37,350 bases of DNA, taken from positions 1 through 37,350 of the forward strand of contig JAJFIP010000261.1 of the NCBI GenBank assembly GCA_021774875.1, given 5' to 3'. Positions 33,065-37,350 of the stretch are shown here, in pieces (position 1 is the first letter of the stretch; each line of letters opens with the position of its first letter). The translations under genes were made by a program, and so were the position numbers. The DNA is from Emcibacter sp. GTDB lineage: Bacteria; Pseudomonadota; Alphaproteobacteria; Sphingomonadales; Emcibacteraceae. The notes under the pieces are model-generated. The model saw only the letters and a program-made list of their open reading frames with translations. It was not told where the DNA came from and did no database searches.

Positions 33065-33126
33065 AAGGTTTCCTGCTCATAGTTAGCCCTGATTATACCG
33101 ATAAACTTTTAGTATAGATATATGGT

Positions 33127-33696
33127 TTATGTCTGACGTCTGCCTTTAATGCCTTTATAGAGAGCCTGAATTTCTATCATATCCTTTTCCACATTGCCGG
33201 TCGGGGTAAAGGTTGGGCCGAAGCCAATTACTTTTTGCTCATAGTCAAAAAAACCCCGGCCTATGGGAACCCCGGCCCCGTAAGCAATATGATAAAACCC
33301 TCTTTTCCATTTTTTGACCTTGGAGCGGGTGCCCTCGGGGGCAATGGCGATGATCAGATGGTCATGGTTGTTAAAGGCATCTATGGTCGATTGCACCACA
33401 TTACTGGATTTGCTGCGGTCAATGGGCAGGCCGCCCAGCCAACGCATTAGTGGGTTGAGTGGCCCTGTAAATATACTGTCTTTACCCAGCCAGGTGAAAT
33501 CAAGACGCAAGAGAAAGGCTGTTGCCAGAGCCAGAGGGAAATCCCAGTTGCTGGTATGGGGCGCACCGATTACGACAAATTTATCAATATCCGGCGGGCG
33601 GCCTTCTATGCTCCAGCCCATTAATTTAAAGGCGGTCCAGGAAAGCGCAGTAAAGAAGTGACTGATCACAGGGGTGTTAAAAACCGACCGTCGCAA
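33127..33696 (-). CDS. PlsC-like lysophospholipid/glycerophosphate acyltransferase
   Basis: A 189-residue protein with the acyltransferase motifs in order: FVVIGAPHTSNWDFPLA (HxxxxD, catalytic His and Asp), WLGGLPIDRSKSS (glycerophosphate binding), and IIAIAPEGTRSKVKKWKRGFYHIA (EGTR). Length is shorter than PlsC (about 240) and typical of small 'glycerol acyltransferase' proteins. The N-terminal hydrophobic segment (FNTPVISHFFTALSWTAFKLMGW) probably lies on the membrane. The expected role is acylation of lysophospholipid or another alcohol. It is on the same strand as, and upstream of, the PLP decarboxylase and CDP-alcohol transferase genes; whether it is in their operon is uncertain. Confidence 0.88.
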   Translation of the reverse strand: MRRSVFNTPVISHFFTALSWTAFKLMGWSIEGRPPDIDKFVVIGAPHTSNWDFPLALATAFLLRLDFTWLGKDSIFTGPLNPLMRWLGGLPIDRSKSSNVVQSTIDAFNNHDHLIIAIAPEGTRSKVKKWKRGFYHIAYGAGVPIGRGFFDYEQKVIGFGPTFTPTGNVEKDMIEIQALYKGIKGRRQT

Positions 33697-33755
33697 AATA
33701 AATCCTTAAACTAATTTTATTTTGTAAGGCGGGCAGGGTATCAGCTAGTCAAGGC

Positions 33756-35378
33756 TCAGGCAAGGTTGGCATCTTTCAGGCCAGCCAGATATTTTGTGAG
33801 GTCTTGTTCGCGCCGGAACCATTTTCGGCATTCTTTTTCTGCATTCTCAGGAAAATCGGGATAAAGCCTAAGCACATTTGCGCGGGAATTTCCGGCCTCT
33901 TGAACATTGCCTAGCTTGGCATAGATAATCGCCTGTAGCGCGTGGGGCCAAAACCAGTCAGGGGTTTCGATATGGCGCACCTGCTCAATGGCGCGATTAT
34001 ATTCACCGCGAATATAATGGTCATGGCACAGGGCGAAACGGCACCAACCCGGATGCTGGGGGTTCAGGGCCATGGCCTTGCGGACCAGTGACAATCCCTC
34101 GTCCAGCTTGCCAAGCAGACACAGATATACCCCGCTATCAGCGAGAATTGCCGGACTGTTGGGGGCAATGCTCAGGCCCATACGGATATTATCTTCAAAT
34201 TTCTCGATGTCGCCTTTGTGAAAATTAATGATGGTCATGGCATACCATGCGGTGGAATATTTGGAGCTGAGGCCGATAGATTTTTCCGCATATTTCCGCG
34301 CCTGTTCCAGCGGGTCTTGTGAGCGAATATTAAAGCTGAAGCGATATTCATCTAGGGCGAGAAAGGCAAGCCCGGCCCAGGCTTCAGGATAATTGGGATC
34401 AATTTTGACTGCCTTTTCCAGACTGTCTCTTGCTTTCAGGTGTGTTTCCGGCGAAAGTTCAAACAGATAATCATGGAGCAGCAAAGTACTTTCATAGGCT
34501 TCCATAAATTCGGTGGTGCTGCGTTTCATATTTACGGCACTGGTCCGCATGACGGCCCCATATGTATCACCGATGGTGGCAGCCACATGGCTGGCGATCT
34601 CATCCTGCACGTCGATCAGATTTTCAGGTGTCAGTTTACGGTCATAATTTTCCGACCAGACCACAGCCGCATTGGTCGCGTTCAGCAGTTGGGCTGAAAC
34701 CCTGATCTGATTCCCGGCCCGCCGGATACTGCCTTCCAGAATATAATGGGCTTCCAGTTCTGCACTTAGCCGCCTGATGTCAACGGCCTTGCCCTTATAT
34801 GGCGATGTGGTGCGCCGGGAAATCACATACAGTGACGGGCTTAAGGACAGGTGATTGATAATCTCTTCGGTAATGCCGTCACAGAATAATTCCTGAGTTG
34901 CTTCGCCACTTAAATTCTCAAAGGGTAAAACAGCAATAGCCGGACCCGTGGGTGGAGCCGCAGCAGCCGAAAATACCGGGTCTTTTTTTACGGGTGGGGA
35001 TGAGTTTTCTGATAGCTCTATCTTTGGGGCATAGGCACCTTTGGGCAAGGAGATACTGATCCGGTCTTCCTGACCCTCTTCCAGATAATAATGTTCAAGT
35101 AGCCGTCTGAGCCTTCCGGCTTCAACCCGCACGATGGCATCAGTCTGCGGGTCGAATGTCTCGTCCTTGTCAAAGACTTCCAGACCCAGCGTGTAGCCCT
35201 TGATCAGATGGGAACGCTTGCCGAGAAATTCTTCCACCACATATTCAAGAAACCGTATGATACGGTTTTTATTTTTGAAGGTTTCACTGGCCACAATGGA
35301 TCCGAGTTGCGTTGTGATCTGTTCTGGTGATAGAGAAATGTCTGGCGGCATATATGGTTTCTTACAATTTTGTCTCAA
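33756..35378 (-). CDS. Predicted regulator with N-terminal winged-helix-like, TolB-like and TPR domains
   Basis: The 540-residue protein has three parts. Residues of about 15-115 (NRIIRFLEYVVEEFLGKRSH, KGYTLGLEVFDKDETFDPQT, DAIVRVEAGRLRRLLEHYY) match a helical domain found at the N-terminus of many alphaproteobacterial TPR and adenylate-cyclase-like proteins; DNA binding is presumed but unproven. Residues of about 148-270 (IAVLPFENLSGEATQELFCD, LSAELEAHYILEGSIRRAGN) are the TolB-like N-terminal domain. The remainder is TPR repeats (YPEAWAGLAFLALDEYRF, SPAILADSGVYLCLLGKLDE). No signal peptide is seen. It resembles CadC-like one-component regulators in outline but lacks an obvious TM helix. The target genes are unknown. 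Confidence 0.8.
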   Translation of the reverse strand: MRQNCKKPYMPPDISLSPEQITTQLGSIVASETFKNKNRIIRFLEYVVEEFLGKRSHLIKGYTLGLEVFDKDETFDPQTDAIVRVEAGRLRRLLEHYYLEEGQEDRISISLPKGAYAPKIELSENSSPPVKKDPVFSAAAAPPTGPAIAVLPFENLSGEATQELFCDGITEEIINHLSLSPSLYVISRRTTSPYKGKAVDIRRLSAELEAHYILEGSIRRAGNQIRVSAQLLNATNAAVVWSENYDRKLTPENLIDVQDEIASHVAATIGDTYGAVMRTSAVNMKRSTTEFMEAYESTLLLHDYLFELSPETHLKARDSLEKAVKIDPNYPEAWAGLAFLALDEYRFSFNIRSQDPLEQARKYAEKSIGLSSKYSTAWYAMTIINFHKGDIEKFEDNIRMGLSIAPNSPAILADSGVYLCLLGKLDEGLSLVRKAMALNPQHPGWCRFALCHDHYIRGEYNRAIEQVRHIETPDWFWPHALQAIIYAKLGNVQEAGNSRANVLRLYPDFPENAEKECRKWFRREQDLTKYLAGLKDANLA

Positions 35379-35430
35379 TGAATTTTATTATAGGGACAAA
35401 TAAGGCAGAATTTAAACCCTCAATCTAAAA

Positions 35431-36567
35431 TTATGCCGTTATCATGGACCGGTTGATGATCATGCGCTGAATGTCTGACGTGCCTTCATATATCTGGCAG
35501 ACGCGCACATCACGGTATATGCGTTCCAGCGGAAAATCGCTCAGATAGCCATAGCCGCCAAGGGTCTGTATTGCCGCAGAGCAGATTTCTTCGGCAACTT
35601 CGGAGGCGAATAATTTCGCCATACAGGCTTCGGTGAGACAGGGAATTTCCCGGTCCTTGAGCGATGCCGCATTCAACACCAGCAGTCGGGCCGCTTCCAG
35701 TTTTGTCGCCATATCGGCAAGTCGAAAACCTACAGCCTGATGGCGGATGATGGTCTTTCCAAAAGAGGTGCGCTCATTGGCATAAGCGGTCGCCTGCTCC
35801 AAGGCGGCTTTTGCCATGCCGACACTTTGGGCGGCAATGCCGATACGTCCGGTCTCAAGATTGGACAGGGCCACGCTGTAGCCCTGATTCACCTCACCAA
35901 GCAGCATATCCTGCGTGACCGCCATATCCTGAAAAATCAGGGTGCAGGTTTCAGACGATTTCTGGCCGAGCTTTTTTTCCACCCCGGCGACCGTATAGCC
36001 GGGCAGATCAGTGGGTACCAGAAAAGCGGAAATGCCTTTTTTGCCCAGATCCGGGTCGGTGACGGCAAATATGATCGCCGCGCCGCCTAACTTGCCAGAG
36101 GTAATGAATTGTTTGGTGCCGTTAATCACCCAGCCCTCATTGGTTCTTTTGGCACTGGTTTTGAGCATACTGGCATCTGATCCGGCCTGGGGTTCGGTCA
36201 GGCAGAAAGCACCAATGATCTTGCCCTGCGCCAGAGGCTTGAGGAATTTTTCCTTTTGATCGTCAGTGCCATCCTTTAGCACTGCCGCACAAACCGGGGC
36301 GTTATTAACGCTCATTATGGTGCTGACACCACCGTCACCGCCAGCAATTTCCATCAGGGCAAGGGCGTAGGATACATAATCTGTTTCCGCACCACCCCAT
36401 TGTTCGGGTATGGTCATACCCATCAGGCCTAGCTCCCCCATGCGGTGCAGAACCTCCATAGGCAGATCACCTGTCTTGTCCCACTCCGCCGCATTTGGTG
36501 CCAGTTCGTTGGCGGCGAAGGTGCGGGCCATATCCCGGATCATTTCCTGTTCTTCAGTGAGCAGCAT
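35431..36567 (-). CDS. Acyl-CoA dehydrogenase
   Basis: The 378-residue flavoenzyme introduces a double bond into acyl-CoA and passes electrons to ETF. Signatures: IGAFCLTEPQAGSDASMLKT (first Prosite motif), GWVINGTKQFITSG, and the C-terminal QTLGGYGYLSDFPLERIYRDVRVCQIYEGTSDIQR. The catalytic Glu is in YEGTSDIQRM, as in short- and medium-chain enzymes. The gene begins one base after the stop of the thiolase gene, so the two form a beta-oxidation-type operon. Chain-length or branched-chain preference cannot be read with confidence. Confidence 0.95.
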   Translation of the reverse strand: MLLTEEQEMIRDMARTFAANELAPNAAEWDKTGDLPMEVLHRMGELGLMGMTIPEQWGGAETDYVSYALALMEIAGGDGGVSTIMSVNNAPVCAAVLKDGTDDQKEKFLKPLAQGKIIGAFCLTEPQAGSDASMLKTSAKRTNEGWVINGTKQFITSGKLGGAAIIFAVTDPDLGKKGISAFLVPTDLPGYTVAGVEKKLGQKSSETCTLIFQDMAVTQDMLLGEVNQGYSVALSNLETGRIGIAAQSVGMAKAALEQATAYANERTSFGKTIIRHQAVGFRLADMATKLEAARLLVLNAASLKDREIPCLTEACMAKLFASEVAEEICSAAIQTLGGYGYLSDFPLERIYRDVRVCQIYEGTSDIQRMIINRSMITA

Positions 36568-37350
36568 TTACATAACCTCCACAGCCATAGCGGTGGCTTC
36601 ACCGCCGCCAATGCAGAGAGAGGCTATGCCCCGTTTTTTATTGTAAGTTTTGAGTGCCGAAATCAATGTGACCAATATTCGGGCCCCCGATGCTCCGATG
36701 GGATGACCCATGGCACAGGCGCCGCCGTGGACATTCACCTTGCCATGGTCCAGATCAAGGTCGCGCATAGCCGCCATAGTGACAACGGCGAAAGCTTCAT
36801 TTATTTCATACAGGTCAACATCGGCATCGGTCCAGCCGACCTTTTCATAAAGTTTGTTTATGGCCCCGATGGGGGCGGTGGAAAACCATTCCGGTGCCTG
36901 AGCATGGGCACTATGTCCAACGATTTTGGCAATGGGGCCAAGGCCGCGCTTTTGAGCCTCCGACTGTTTCATCAGAATTAAAGCCGCCGCCCCATCGGAT
37001 ATGGAACTTGAATTGGCAGCCGTTACCGTGCCATCCTTGGCGAAGGCCGGACGCAGGTTCGGGATTTTATCTATACGTGCCTTGCCCGGTTGCTCGTCCG
37101 TGTCATAGATGGCCTCACCTTTGCGGGATTTTACCGTTACCGGAGAAATCTCGTTTTTAAAATAACCTTTTTCTATAGCAGCATTGGCCCGGTTCAGGGA
37201 TGTAATGGCATAATTATCCTGGGCCTCACGGGTGAATTGATAATGCCGGGCGGTCTGTTCTGCGAAAACACCCATCAGCTTTCCCTTGTCATAGGCATCT
37301 TCCAGACCATCATGGAACATACTGTCCTTGACTTCGCCGTGACCGATACG
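36568..37350 (-). CDS. Acetyl-CoA C-acyltransferase (thiolase), 5' end outside window
   Basis: The track begins at an internal Met (37320), but the frame stays open to 37350 (RIGHGEVKDSMFHDGLEDAY), so the N-terminal third, with the nucleophilic Cys, lies beyond the right edge. The C-terminal part is complete. It shows NEAFAVVTMAAMRDLDLDHG (NEAF), HGGACAMGHPIGASGARILV with the second active-site His, and CIGGGEATAMAVE with the second Cys. Thiolases split 3-ketoacyl-CoA or condense two acetyl-CoA. Sequence of the SMFHDGLxDA type is common to acetyl-CoA acetyltransferases of the PhaA/AtoB branch. It ends directly before the acyl-CoA dehydrogenase gene. Confidence 0.94.
   Translation of the reverse strand, partial: RIGHGEVKDSMFHDGLEDAYDKGKLMGVFAEQTARHYQFTREAQDNYAITSLNRANAAIEKGYFKNEISPVTVKSRKGEAIYDTDEQPGKARIDKIPNLRPAFAKDGTVTAANSSSISDGAAALILMKQSEAQKRGLGPIAKIVGHSAHAQAPEWFSTAPIGAINKLYEKVGWTDADVDLYEINEAFAVVTMAAMRDLDLDHGKVNVHGGACAMGHPIGASGARILVTLISALKTYNKKRGIASLCIGGGEATAMAVEVM

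Noticed and set aside
36445-36981. 178-aa plus-strand ORF opposite thiolase and acyl-CoA dehydrogenase
   Set aside because: Spans the junction of two clear minus-strand genes; no domain recognised.
1-37350. CRISPR arrays, insertion sequences, rRNA
   Set aside because: I found no regularly spaced repeats of 25-40 bases, no transposase, and no rRNA in the window.

Overview
This window is a stretch of alphaproteobacterial chromosome of medium GC content. The evidence is the gene order yebC-ruvC-ruvA-ruvB-ybgC-tolQRAB-pal-cpoB-tilS-ftsH-folP-glmM, an alphaproteobacterial-type ribosomal protein L32, a 6S RNA directly upstream of the 5-formyl-THF cyclo-ligase gene, a RibH2-type lumazine synthase behind its own FMN riboswitch, and a long-form dihydropteroate synthase. 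A marine lineage such as Emcibacterales or Kordiimonadales is a guess; no 16S or other marker here settles it.

Layout. (1) 1-1290: the inner edge of an integrated element. A tyrosine integrase gene, missing from the ORF track because it runs off the left end, reads leftward away from the 3' end of tRNA-Ser(GGA). Its leader carries three repeats at exact 12-base spacing. (2) 1376-5362: small conserved units: a two-TM protein, rpmF with promoter and terminator, 6S RNA-fau-ymdB, FMN riboswitch-ribH2, and an AT-rich parDE toxin-antitoxin pair. (3) 5559-20723: a long co-directional block of core genes with many stop/start overlaps. It covers Holliday junction processing (ruvCAB), the Tol-Pal envelope machine, tRNA-Ile lysidine synthesis, the FtsH protease, folate (folP), amino-sugar (glmM) and thiamine (thiD) steps. 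(4) 20791-24554: a secreted M1 metallopeptidase with a DUF6702-like partner, then an AT-rich membrane protein of unknown function. (5) 24602-26032 (minus): a TetR regulator coupled to a methionine aminopeptidase. (6) 26152-28956: an exported isoaspartyl peptidase/asparaginase followed by an amidohydrolase-fold lipoprotein that lacks the usual first metal motif. (7) 28973-33696 (minus): a tight cluster of chorismate mutase, a CDP-alcohol phosphotransferase with an intact motif and a larger protein that looks like a degraded nucleotidyltransferase fused to a degraded CDP-alcohol phosphotransferase. Upstream on the same strand lie a group II PLP decarboxylase and a PlsC-like acyltransferase. (8) 33756-37350 (minus): a wHTH/TolB-like/TPR protein, then an acyl-CoA dehydrogenase and a thiolase cut by the window end.

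The least ordinary signals are the paired intact and degenerate CDP-alcohol phosphotransferases with chorismate mutase in region 7, the HxH-less amidohydrolase in region 6, and the tRNA-Ser integration boundary in region 1. All assignments come from reading the sequence; no database search was run.
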